A stretch of 27,056 bases of DNA, taken from NCBI GenBank assembly GCA_027575805.1, contig JANBPU010000217.1:1-27056 (forward strand), written 5' to 3'. The notes under the pieces were generated by a model, which was not told where the DNA came from, ran no database searches, and saw nothing but the letters and a program-made list of their open reading frames with translations. How positions within the stretch are numbered: position 1 is the stretch's first letter; the number at the start of each line of letters is the position of its first letter. Shown in pieces: positions 11,266 to 19,947 of this stretch. The stretch is from Mycoemilia scoparia. Taxonomy: Eukaryota; Kickxellomycota; Kickxellomycetes; Kickxellales; Kickxellaceae. A program made the translations under genes and the position numbers.

Positions 11266-12267
11266 ATGATGATGATCTCATATCGGTTAAAATCATCATC
11301 GTTATCCTCGTCCCTCTCTGGACTGCTTGTTGTTACTGCTGTGACGATGTTACTATGTGCCTTGTCTGTAATTGCATCGCCCTTTGCCAAACCAGGTAAC
11401 CCTCCTCCAGTCCCAATTGGCGGTGGTTCCGGGTGTCTATGGGGATTGAACTACTCTCCATACAATGTTGATGGCTCATGCCCTGATGCCGGGAAGGTTG
11501 CCCAAGATCTCAAGACCATTGCAGGTGTGACCCAAAAGGTCCGTCTCTACTCTACCGACTGTAACCAACTCGACTCTGTCTTGAAGGCCGTCGATGGTGG
11601 CATCAAGCTTGACGTCTACGCTGGTATCTGGTTGTCCGACGGCCCACAGAGATTCCAATCCGACCTCGAGAGCTTTGTCAAGGCCGTTAAGCCCCACCTC
11701 TCCAAGGGCTATGTCAAGGGCGTCTCTGTTGGTAATGAGGAGTTGTTCAAGAACACTATTAACGAGTCCCAGCTTGTTGGATATATCAACCAGGTCCGTG
11801 ACAGACTCAAGGCCGAAGGCATCAACATCCCAGTCTATACCACTGAGGCTGATGCCAAGTTCACACCCAACCTTGCCAGCTCCTGCGATGTCATCCAGGT
11901 TAACATTTACTCTGTCTTTGATGGCCAGTACCATTCTATTCAGAACTCGGTTGAAACCATCTTTGGTCGTGTTAATCAGCTCAAGTCAAAGTTGTCATCT
12001 GGTTCCAAGACCATTCGTATTGGTGAAACCGGCTGGTCTAGCAACAACGACGGCAGCGGCGTCATTCCTTGCTCCTTGGAGCTTCAGCAGCAGTTCATGA
12101 ACCAGTTTGTATGCAAGGCTAATAAGAGTGGTCTTGAGTACTTCTACTTCGAAGCAAAGAATGCTGACTGGAAGAAGAGCGCTCCTTCTATCGAAAAGAA
12201 CTTTGGTATCTTTGATGCAAACTTCTCTCCAAAGTTCTCGTTTGCTGACACTTGTCAATGCCACTAA
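11266..12267 (+). CDS. GH17 beta-1,3-glucanase/glucanosyltransferase, secreted
   Basis: Single-exon ORF of 333 residues from the ATG at 11266. An in-frame ATG at 11188 would add a 26-residue Ala/Thr-rich stretch that spoils the signal peptide. The N-terminus has a hydrophobic segment (SGLLVVTAVTMLLCALSVIA) and a likely cleavage near ASPFA. After a short Gly/Pro linker the catalytic domain begins with CLWGLNYSPYN. Glycoside hydrolase family 17 signatures are clear: KVRLYSTDCNQL, VSVGNEELF with the expected acid/base Glu158, and IGETGWSS with the expected nucleophile Glu254. It ends near a Cys-X-Cys (CQCH) with no GPI-anchor signal. Such enzymes cleave or transfer cell-wall beta-1,3-glucan during growth and septation. 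It is convergent with the RING gene. A long isoform starting with the 8867-9350 exon is possible. Confidence 0.92.
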   Translation: MMMISYRLKSSSLSSSLSGLLVVTAVTMLLCALSVIASPFAKPGNPPPVPIGGGSGCLWGLNYSPYNVDGSCPDAGKVAQDLKTIAGVTQKVRLYSTDCNQLDSVLKAVDGGIKLDVYAGIWLSDGPQRFQSDLESFVKAVKPHLSKGYVKGVSVGNEELFKNTINESQLVGYINQVRDRLKAEGINIPVYTTEADAKFTPNLASSCDVIQVNIYSVFDGQYHSIQNSVETIFGRVNQLKSKLSSGSKTIRIGETGWSSNNDGSGVIPCSLELQQQFMNQFVCKANKSGLEYFYFEAKNADWKKSAPSIEKNFGIFDANFSPKFSFADTCQCH

Positions 12268-12915
12268 TTGCGATGATGATGGTGGCTTTTAATGTCCCCC
12301 CTCCTTTCCTCGCTTCTTACCCTTTCTTTTTCATTAAATCTTTGATAGATTTATAGGATAAAGATGATAATTACCTTTTACCCCCCCCCTTCTTTTTGCA
12401 ATAGACTGTAATAGCTGGGCCACATCAAAGTAGTTTAAAACAATATTTTGATCTTTCTTCTTTCAAAGTTCATCACATAGACTACTATCTAATGGACATA
12501 AAATATTCTATTCCCTCCTATTCAACCTCTATTGTTGCCCTATTCCTTTATTCCGATCCCCCCTCTCTCTATTTGTTTCTCATTTTTTGGATAGGTGAAA
12601 AGAACCTATATAAGCACTGATTTCTGTCAAATAAACTTATCAAACAACAAAAATATCATATACTTCTAAAATAATAGCATATTAAAAACACGCAAATGGA
12701 TAAAATATAAATATGTAGTAAAAGTCATTGTATGTGTGTGGGTGTAAGTGATGTTATGATGTTAGCAGCTATGGTAATAACAAATTATACAATTTTTCGG
12801 ACTTAATCAAAATTATCGCTATTGTCAAAATAATATTATCTCCCCATTCATTGTTACATGTATTTACAAATAACATATTGTCAGGCAAACGACCTCTTCA
12901 TTATTATTATTATTA
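12268..12915. other. 3' intergenic region between GH17 and RING genes
   Basis: Convergent spacer containing both 3' ends. It is pyrimidine-rich at first, then AT-rich, with several AATAAA-like signals (for example ATAAA around 12625-12645). An ATT microsatellite at 12898-12918 directly abuts and overlaps the RING gene stop. No gene seen. Confidence 0.5.
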
Positions 12916-15786
12916 TTACTGAGTCTCGATAACCTTGATCTTGCAAATAGGGCATGAGTTTGCACCCTTAGTCAGCCACGAAGTAAGGCAGTCATTGTGA
13001 AAACCATGGTGGCAGGTTGGTACTAAAAGGTCTGCTCCTTCAATGAATTCGTCTAGACAGATTGTGCATTTCTCGGCAGAGTACAGAGGGATGACATCAG
13101 GGTAATCCTTTTCATTATTGCTTTTATTCATCCGTGTTTTGGAACCATCTTCGCTGTTGGTACGATCAGCAGTATCGGAGGCCTTTTCATCGCTACTATT
13201 CTTAGAAGCATCGGTGATATCGTCAGAATCATCAGTGCTTTTGGTGGGTGGAACAGCTGTCTTGTCTTTGACTGCCAGAGCTTCGCTATTGCTGATAGAG
13301 TCTGTAATAATCATCCCCTCTTCCAGGGATTCCAATTTCCTGGTGAATTTGTATTTTGGCAGTGCTTCTTCAACCTCTTTTGCTTTGACTGTCACTGACT
13401 TGACATTACCAATCAATTCTGATAACATCAAAAGCGTCTCATATTGCAGACCAAATCCTCCTCCTGCGCCGTCACCTGGAGAAGCTCCCAAAGAGTTAGT
13501 AGCCAAGCCCATTGCTGCGTTAGACAATATCATCGACAACATATAATACAAAGCTGCAGGATTATCTACTCGCAAGTAACTAGTAATGACGATAATACTT
13601 GGTGCTGGTCTTTGTGGTTGTTGCTGTTGGCTTTGCTGTCTGGTTTGTGACAAAAAGTTAGAAGCAATGCCTCCAAAAATACCACCAGATCTATTCTGAG
13701 CTGTGTTAGAGTTGCCTGCAGCATTATTGCTGTTCCCAGCATCGCTTTCAGAGTTTCTGCTGTTATGAGGGTCCCTGTTTCTGCTACCTGGTGCATATTG
13801 GTGGTAGCCAGATGAAAGTCCTGGAATAATACGACTAAGTCTTTGGCCAATTCCACGGAAGAATGAACCGAAGCGGGGAGATGCACTGTTACTACTACTT
13901 TCCCTGTTTTCTGGTCCCGTAGCTGCAACATGCGTATCACTGTCATTGGATGAAAATGTAGAAGTAGATGCAGCATTGTTACTTCCAACGTTAGGGGTGG
14001 CTGTGGGGTTTCGTGCAGAGCTATTATTCCTTTGCCTTCTGCTACCTCCGGAAGCTGGGGCCGAGTTGAGATAATCTTGCCATCCATCGGCCTGCATTCC
14101 AACCATTATAATCGGAATTCTGCGACCCTGGTTCTGTTGCTGAGAGTACATATTAGCAAACCCTGGTAAAGTCATTCTCTGGTCAGTGGGATGCCGCTGT
14201 GCTGAGGAAGCACTAGGTTGGCTGTCTGTTCTTCTGGCTGCAAAGTCTGAAAGAGAAGCAACTGATGGATTGGCTGTATCGGTGTTTGCACTGGCATCTT
14301 CTCCCCTATTTCCGCTTTCTGTGCTATCTTCCCTCTCAGTATTACTACCATTTTCGCCTTCTCGTGTCAATGCAAAAAACCTGAATCTAAAGCTGCTTGA
14401 CTGCGCTTCATTTGAATTATTATTATCATCATTAGGTGACACAGAGGTCTGCTGCTGTTGCTGGCCTTGAGTAGAAGGTTGGGCAGGTGAGCTATGTTGA
14501 TAAGTATTGCTTGATGATGGGTTATTTGATGTGCTCTCATTGTTAGTGCTTGCTGATTCCACTGGGCGCTCTTCAGTGGAGAATTGAGAATGTGCGGTGT
14601 TTTGTGCGCCCTCCCCACTGTTATTGCTATCGTTATTGTTATTATTGTTATTATTGCTACCACCATCATCACTGCTTATCACCTCGTACAAAAATGATGC
14701 AATATCTTGAGTCAAGGCACGAGTTTCAGAGTCAGTTAGGATGTACGTGGAGTTATCCTGGTTTCCAGAGCCAGCTTCAGGGCTTTGTTGTGGCGCTTCC
14801 GTATTTCCTCTGCTACTGCCAGTGTTATTCTCGGTGCCAGTATCGGTGCTGGTGCTGGTTGTAGCATCAGCTTCATTCCTTGTGGCATTACCAGAATCTG
14901 CAGAAGGTCTTTGCATTCCTGGGGAACTTCGTGTGCCCAATATAGCCTCTAAAATAGACCTTGACCCACTTGGAGTATCATGGTTTCCTGATTCGCTTTG
15001 ACGAGGTCCTGGCGAATTTCTCGTAGGATTGATCATCTCAAATCTTATGCTGTGAGCAATAGACACAGCCATTCGAGTAGCTAATTGCAATGTTCTATTA
15101 TCGAGATCGACATTCAATGAATTTGACAGAATTTGTGCATTCATCCTGTGCTCTTGGACACGGTCCAATCTTGGCTGTGTGCTAGGCAATTGAGGTCCAC
15201 TGGATGTATTTCCCCTCCTCCTTCGTGACTCAGAAGTACCTTCAACATCATCAACATCATCTTCGACTGTCGTTTGTCTATGTTGCTGAGATGCTGTGTC
15301 TGTAGAGACTCCTTCATGAGTATCTGCTGTATTATTTGGTAGGGGTGGGGCATTTGCCTCGCTGTTTGAATTTGCATTGTCACTGCTAGAGTCAGTTACT
15401 TCTTCTTCACCCTCCATCCTATCATCGCCATTGTGGGCCTGTATTTCAGATAAACCGAGATTATCAGATAAATCGTTATGGCTTTGGATGTTGTTTGTAC
15501 TCTGGGGTGTGTAACTTGATGCCGATTCGAGCTCAAGAGGGCCAGGCACATCGCCGCAGCATTCAATGTCCATTGCACTATGTGCAGGGCTGTTTGGAAC
15601 AGTCCCACCTGAATTTGCTGAAGTAGAGGCAACAGTATTTGTGCGTGAGACCACAGTCGGAGTTGAGCTGCGGACATATGGTGAATAGCGGGAGGAGCTC
15701 CTTGGAGTATCGGCCCTAGCAGCGGAAGACCCGCGAATCTTCCGTGCAGAGTTTCGGGTTGGGAGATTTTGCGAATTTTGTGACAT
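12916..15786 (-). CDS. RING-H2 E3 ubiquitin ligase with long disordered N-terminus (San1-like)
   Basis: Single-exon ORF of 956 residues. The last 50 residues form a RING-H2 finger: Cys907-x2-Cys910, Cys925-x-His927-x2-His930-x2-Cys933, then Cys945-x2-Cys948, a complete set of eight zinc ligands. The first 750 residues are low-complexity Ser/Asn/Thr/Gln, including an Asn run coded by the ATT/GTT-rich stretch near 14621-14662. A more ordered segment (IIVITSYLRVDNPAALYYML ... YETLLMLSELIGNV ... EVEEALPKYKF, about residues 735-830) resembles the region that precedes the RING in fungal San1-related proteins. San1 marks misfolded nuclear proteins for proteasomal degradation and uses disorder to bind substrates; that role here is inferred. 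There is no membrane segment. RING assignment is firm; the San1 orthology is moderate. Confidence 0.85.
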   Translation of the reverse strand: MSQNSQNLPTRNSARKIRGSSAARADTPRSSSRYSPYVRSSTPTVVSRTNTVASTSANSGGTVPNSPAHSAMDIECCGDVPGPLELESASSYTPQSTNNIQSHNDLSDNLGLSEIQAHNGDDRMEGEEEVTDSSSDNANSNSEANAPPLPNNTADTHEGVSTDTASQQHRQTTVEDDVDDVEGTSESRRRRGNTSSGPQLPSTQPRLDRVQEHRMNAQILSNSLNVDLDNRTLQLATRMAVSIAHSIRFEMINPTRNSPGPRQSESGNHDTPSGSRSILEAILGTRSSPGMQRPSADSGNATRNEADATTSTSTDTGTENNTGSSRGNTEAPQQSPEAGSGNQDNSTYILTDSETRALTQDIASFLYEVISSDDGGSNNNNNNNNDSNNSGEGAQNTAHSQFSTEERPVESASTNNESTSNNPSSSNTYQHSSPAQPSTQGQQQQQTSVSPNDDNNNSNEAQSSSFRFRFFALTREGENGSNTEREDSTESGNRGEDASANTDTANPSVASLSDFAARRTDSQPSASSAQRHPTDQRMTLPGFANMYSQQQNQGRRIPIIMVGMQADGWQDYLNSAPASGGSRRQRNNSSARNPTATPNVGSNNAASTSTFSSNDSDTHVAATGPENRESSSNSASPRFGSFFRGIGQRLSRIIPGLSSGYHQYAPGSRNRDPHNSRNSESDAGNSNNAAGNSNTAQNRSGGIFGGIASNFLSQTRQQSQQQQPQRPAPSIIVITSYLRVDNPAALYYMLSMILSNAAMGLATNSLGASPGDGAGGGFGLQYETLLMLSELIGNVKSVTVKAKEVEEALPKYKFTRKLESLEEGMIITDSISNSEALAVKDKTAVPPTKSTDDSDDITDASKNSSDEKASDTADRTNSEDGSKTRMNKSNNEKDYPDVIPLYSAEKCTICLDEFIEGADLLVPTCHHGFHNDCLTSWLTKGANSCPICKIKVIETQ

Positions 15787-16320
15787 TGTTATGGATGGGA
15801 TATATTGAAATAGAAGAATACAGTGTATATATGTATATGTAGAAAATAGATAGAGTGAAAGGATTAGGTGCTATCGAACTTTGCGGATAAAGAGGGAATC
15901 TCAAGGAACCAAAGAGACACTTTAACCAAAAGTCATTAACACATCGATAACTGCATTGGCATCATGATCTCTCACACCACCAAAACCATGATTATTAATT
16001 ACAGGTGATCTGTAAATATCCAACCCCATCCACACACAAGGCTGTTTAGCTGACACAACTTCCCAAAGCTGTATTTATTATGATGGCACTTTATGCTGCG
16101 TGCTAATGGCAAGCTGGCCATGATAATGGGCCGAATCCTACTGGGTACGTCCGTTTCTCCAGTCCCTTCCGACCGATTTGCTCATTACAATAAAATGTCG
16201 AATCAGTGCCTGTAGGCAACTGTTGCTCAGCTTACTCCAACGAGGCGGAGCAGCACAACTAAACAGGTGACAAAAACAGATCGATGAATGGGGATTTAAA
16301 GGATGTTTATTTCAAATGAG

Positions 16321-16439
16321 ATTTGGGCAGCAATTTTTTAAGGACGACCATCTGATAATAAATGGTGAGTGTTCGTTTGGCTGCGATTGGTCCTATAGTC
16401 GTTGACCACCAAAGGGTACCCTTCAAAATTGCCTGTCAT
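16321..16439. repeat. Family A MITE-like element, copy 6
   Basis: Left end ATTTGGGCAGCAATTTTTTAAGG, core TTCGTTTGGCTGCGATTGG then TCCTATAGTCGTTG, right end ACCCTTCAAAATTGCCTGTCAT. It matches copy 1 (196-317) particularly well in the GACCATCTG and GGTACCCTTC blocks. Confidence 0.6.
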
Positions 16440-16603
16440 TTTTAAGATTGGATATTGGTAAAAACAGCTTACCAGCTTCTACATTGAACATCACTAATGA
16501 TGGTAGTGATCTTTTGAAAAGATGCGTTAGGTCCTGAGGTTCTTGTCATATAAAATTGCTTTGGATGGGTGAAATGTGTCATAAACATGCATACTGTGCA
16601 TAT

Positions 16604-16720
16604 GGGAAGATTCCATTAGTGATCGAATGTATGGTAGGCAGAAACGGACCCTCAGATTTTGGCCCAATCATAAGCCATTTCATAAACAACTCCTGTGGGC
16701 CCACTTTTGTCCAAGTCCTT
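16604..16720. repeat. Shared segment C
   Basis: About 115 bp with clear similarity to 388-500: GGGAAGATT, a GATCGA block, GTATGGTAGGCAGAAAC, GACCCTCAGATTTTGGC, and a final ACTCCTG/GGGC block. The two copies differ by scattered substitutions, so the duplication is not recent. No coding sense was found. Confidence 0.55.
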
Positions 16721-16890
16721 GTAAACTTAGGCCATATACTTGACGATTCCATGAGAATTTGCAGCATCAATGGCCAGATGCAGCGTGGAATGTTGATTTA
16801 CCCTGCAAAAACATGTGCCGAACCAAGATAAACCGGCTATTGTGGAGCCAAAATAATGCAAAACAGATGGCCAAAATAACATATGATTAT

Positions 16891-17027
16891 ATATGGCAGG
16901 TCCTTCATCAAAAGGAAACAATCCTGTGCTCTCATACATTCTTGAAAGCTTGACCCATAAGTCATACATTTTGGGGGAGTATTGGAGAGATCATTCTGAT
17001 ACACTTCTAGGGGAGACTCTGCTATAT
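16891..17027 (-). repeat. Family B MITE-like element, copy 2
   Basis: Opens ATATGGCAGGTCCTTCATCA and closes CTTCTAGGGGAGACTCTGC then TATAT, in the opposite orientation to the 7797 copy. The interior is more diverged than in the other copies, but retains the GGAAACA, CTCATACATTC and CATACATTTTG blocks. Confidence 0.55.
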
Positions 17028-17428
17028 GCTGAGCTCTAGCTTGAACAAAGGATTTTGGGTCTCAAAAACTAAACTCACAACCACCACCACCACCATGACC
17101 TGACCTGCATTATCTGCTTCAAACTTGTCCATTACTGTAATAAACCCATTCATTTTTTGTTCCTATTTTATTTATTTACTCAGTATCCCTTCCATTCCCT
17201 CTTTTTATCACACTTGTCTTTTAGTTTGTATATCTACTGCTCACCTTTTTTATACTAGTACTATTCTCCCTGAAGCTCTTTACTTGCACGTTATAACAGG
17301 CATTAATCCACATATTTTTTCCGGTTTAATATATACGCATACCTTGAGTGCACATACAGTGCCAGAAAGCCGCATACCTTCTTTCTTTCTTTCTTTCTTT
17401 GCCAATTTATATTCAATTCCAAAGCGAC

Positions 17429-18735
17429 ATGAAAATGTTCCAAACAAGGAGATGCGTTGTCCTACTTTTATTCATAGTGGTCGTGATGCTCGTGGCATTA
17501 AATATCAGGACCTCACGGACCGTGCTAGGTGACAGGCAAATTGAATGGCTAAGTAACGATAAAGGAATGGCGGCAGCATTCAACAACAAGGTCATGGAAG
17601 CCCGTGAAATGAACTGGCGTGATTTAATACCCAAAAACCCACTATTTGGCAATGGCAATGGCAGTGAAGACCCAAATGTAATGCCTGAATTCTTGCTCGA
17701 CGATTCAGAAAATGGCGTAGTGATGGGTAAAATGCCCAACGAAACTTTAAAGGCGCAACTTGGCCAATCCACTTGGTACTTTTTGCATGTAATGGCATCT
17801 CGATACCCTGTTGACCCAACCAGGAATGAACAAGATACTATGAGATTCTTTTTGCGGGGTCTTTCTAGATTATATCCATGCGGTCAATGGTAAGTGTATA
17901 GTCGGTTATGGTTACACATTTTGTTGTTATTATATGCTTGTTTGTATGTGAGAGAGAGTGTGTGTTCTCTAGTTAGTAGAGGAGAGATATGTGGAGAACA
18001 TTGGGTATATAAGCTGATTGGCTATAAATTCCCACTATATTTTGGCTTGAGCTTTAGCATGCACATATAAGACAAAGCATTGTATATATGACATTGCTAT
18101 CTTGACAGTGCTAATGCCAAGAATTTAACTTACTGTGTTTATTATAGTGCGCACCATATTCAGCAGCATTTTAAAAAGGATCCACCACGAGTAAGTCATA
18201 CTTTATAATGAACAACTATTTAGCTGCAACCATTAGCTGTTGCTCTTGCTTGGCAAAACCACAGCATAGAGTCTTGAAACTCCCTGCTTTATAAATGGGA
18301 GCTTATTTTTGAAGGGCTATATGGATCATAATTTTTGAAGGGTGAATTTTGGGGACAATGATTATAGGGGAAATCACAGCCAAATGGATGTCCAGTTTTA
18401 CTAGTAAACTTTCACCCTTCAAAAATTATTACCCATATAGTCATCCATTTGGATGTGATTGCGCCTATAAATATTCACCCTTCAAAAATTATTGCCCAAA
18501 TGCTAAGGAAAATCAATCCTGCGACACAAAGCTAAATTATTCTGCAATATTTAAAACAATATAGGTTGGATCTCGAGATGAGCTTGAACAGTATTTGTGT
18601 AATTTCCATAACGAAGTCAACAAAAGGCTAAAGAAGCCCTTATTTGATTGTAAAACAGTTCATGACCACTATGATTGTGGATGTGGTCCTGACTTGGTTC
18701 GGTATAAACCAGAGGAAGATGAGAAGGATTCATGA
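17429..18735 (+). CDS. ERV2: ERV2-type FAD-linked sulfhydryl oxidase of the ER (3 exons)
   Basis: Exons are 17429-17889, 18148-18190 and 18565-18735. The introns are 258 nt (phase 2, GTAAGT...TATAG) and 374 nt (phase 0, GTAAGT...TATAG). The protein has 224 residues. The N-terminal hydrophobic segment (VVLLLFIVVVMLVALNI) acts as signal or membrane anchor. The Erv/ALR domain starts near STWYFLHVMASRYP. The active-site CGQC (Cys151, Cys154) is split by intron 1 and restored by splicing, which confirms the model. FAD-site residues follow in CNFHNEVN (His183, Asn187). Cys180 and Cys197 have the spacing of Erv2's structural disulfide. The C-terminal Cys206-Gly-Cys208 in DHYDCGCGPD is the shuttle disulfide that distinguishes Erv2 from mitochondrial Erv1. 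Erv2 uses oxygen to make disulfides and passes them to protein disulfide isomerase in the ER. Intron 2 carries mobile-element copies. Start at 17429 is preferred over 17348, which would put polar sequence before the anchor. Confidence 0.93.
18300..18502. repeat. Nested or tandem family A elements inside ERV2 intron 2
   Basis: A full copy runs about 18319-18438 (ATATGGATCATAATTTTTG ... TTCAAAAATTATTACCCATAT). It is followed directly by a partial copy to 18502 (CATTTGGATGTGATTGCGCC ... CTTCAAAAATTATTGCCCAA), and a stray left-end fragment (TTATTTTTGAAGGG) sits just before. The cluster occupies over half of the 374-nt intron and does not touch the splice sites. Confidence 0.7.
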
Positions 18736-18980
18736 TATTTATACTCCAGATCAGAATTCCATTATTACAAATCTATTCTTCTGTTCACTGGGCCTTTTTA
18801 TTTCCTAGACACCATTTTCTGAATTGGATGTATTTTTATCTTTGGTTACCTTTCTATCATTCCATATTTTATTGGATTTTTGTTTCTACATTCTGAGTTT
18901 GTTAAAGTACATATAGATTATATACAACTAAATATGATGGTAGATATAATAAATATTCATATAACCAAATAAGTCTTTGA

Positions 18981-19158
18981 ACATGACAGAGTCTCCTCTA
19001 AGAAGGCGCTATGATATCATCCTGGGTATTAGCCAATCATTACTGAGACTCCAGCTAAAAAATATGGGTTGTGGGCTGTTTTTCAGTGAATATGTGTGTG
19101 TGTGTGTGTTGGGGGAGGGGTATGTGTCTGTTCCCTTTTGGTGTAAAACTTGCCACAC
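18981..19158 (+). repeat. Family B MITE-like element, copy 3
   Basis: Begins ACATGACAGAGTCTCCTCTA, contains AGCCAATCATTACTGAGACT and CAGCTAAAAAATATGGG, and ends GTGTAAAACTTGCCACAC. A (TG)n tract at 19092-19109 has expanded in its middle where other copies have a short TGTG/GCGC block. Confidence 0.6.
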
Positions 19159-19202
19159 GTTCATTCCCACTTTTGTATGTAAAAGTGTGACAGTGTCGTC
19201 AT

Positions 19203-19236
19203 CTGAATAAAGGAGTGACTTGGCTTCTTTATTCAG
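19203..19236. repeat. Perfect 10-bp inverted repeat with 14-nt loop
   Basis: CTGAATAAAG at 19203-19212 pairs with CTTTATTCAG at 19227-19236. It lies between the convergent ERV2-like and HSF-like genes, just beyond the family B copy. It may be part of another short repeat; no function is claimed. Confidence 0.6.
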
Positions 19237-19430
19237 ACATAAGCGAGCGCTTTCAACTTTGTTGGCCAATTGGAACCTGGGAGATGATGATTTTTACAGC
19301 AATTTATTGTGTGCCAGCGGCTATTCCATTTTTTAGATTAAATATGCACATATGCAAATTGTACAGATGTCTGAATTGGAGAATATTATGATAATGGTAT
19401 AGTTAGGATGGAGCACTACCTCCAATGTTG

Positions 19431-19476
19431 ATACTACTACTGCTACTGCTACTACTACTAATAATAATAATAATAA
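19431..19476. repeat. Trinucleotide microsatellite (ACT)n-(AAT)n
   Basis: Compound tract of TAC/TGC units changing to AAT units in the convergent spacer between the ERV2-like and HSF-like genes. Confidence 0.85.
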
Positions 19477-19947
19477 CTTGTGTGGTAAGATGAACAGTCA
19501 ATTGACGAGAGTGGCCCAGATGTTTATCAATGCAAAGTGACGGAGATGTGACTAGTCAGGTAGGTAGAGCATTCCATGGGGCAGAGTTATGCAAATGATA
19601 GTGCAGTGGGTGTCTAATTGTCTGTGTGTTGTGCTGATGAGAAAAGAAAATGGAGGGCGAGGGCAAGATGCCGTGGTGGCTACATGGTAGCAAATCCAAC
19701 AAAGTCATGAGACATGGCTAGAGTCATACCCGCCCTCTTTAAACAGATGAATAGGCTTGGATCATAAGCTGGTGTGATGTAAGGCGTATTTAGGAGAAGA
19801 TATATAATACAGTATGTTCTTGAAGGCGATATATAGACGTTATGGACGACAGTTAGAACACTATTACAATCCATGGAAGTGTTTTGGTGGAACCGTCTTG
19901 TCTTTGGGTTGAGGTATTGAGCTTTATTCGACCTATACACCATCACA

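Larger units (their letters stand above)
15787..17428. other. Divergent spacer between RING and ERV2-like genes
   Basis: Contains family A (16321-16439), segment C (16604-16720) and family B (16891-17027) copies and a TTTC microsatellite at 17380-17400 just before the ERV2-like start. The open frame at 16556-16831 lies over segment C and is not a gene. No RNA gene recognised. Confidence 0.5.
18736..19947. other. Convergent spacer between ERV2-like and HSF-like genes
   Basis: Contains the 3' ends of both genes, a family B copy, the 19203-19236 inverted repeat and a trinucleotide tract. The open frame at 19680-20165 (minus) overlaps the HSF-like last exon in another frame and is not a gene. 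Confidence 0.45.

Noticed and set aside
16556..16831. 91-residue plus-strand open frame
   Set aside because: Much of it lies over repeat segment C, which also occurs at 388-500 without this open frame.
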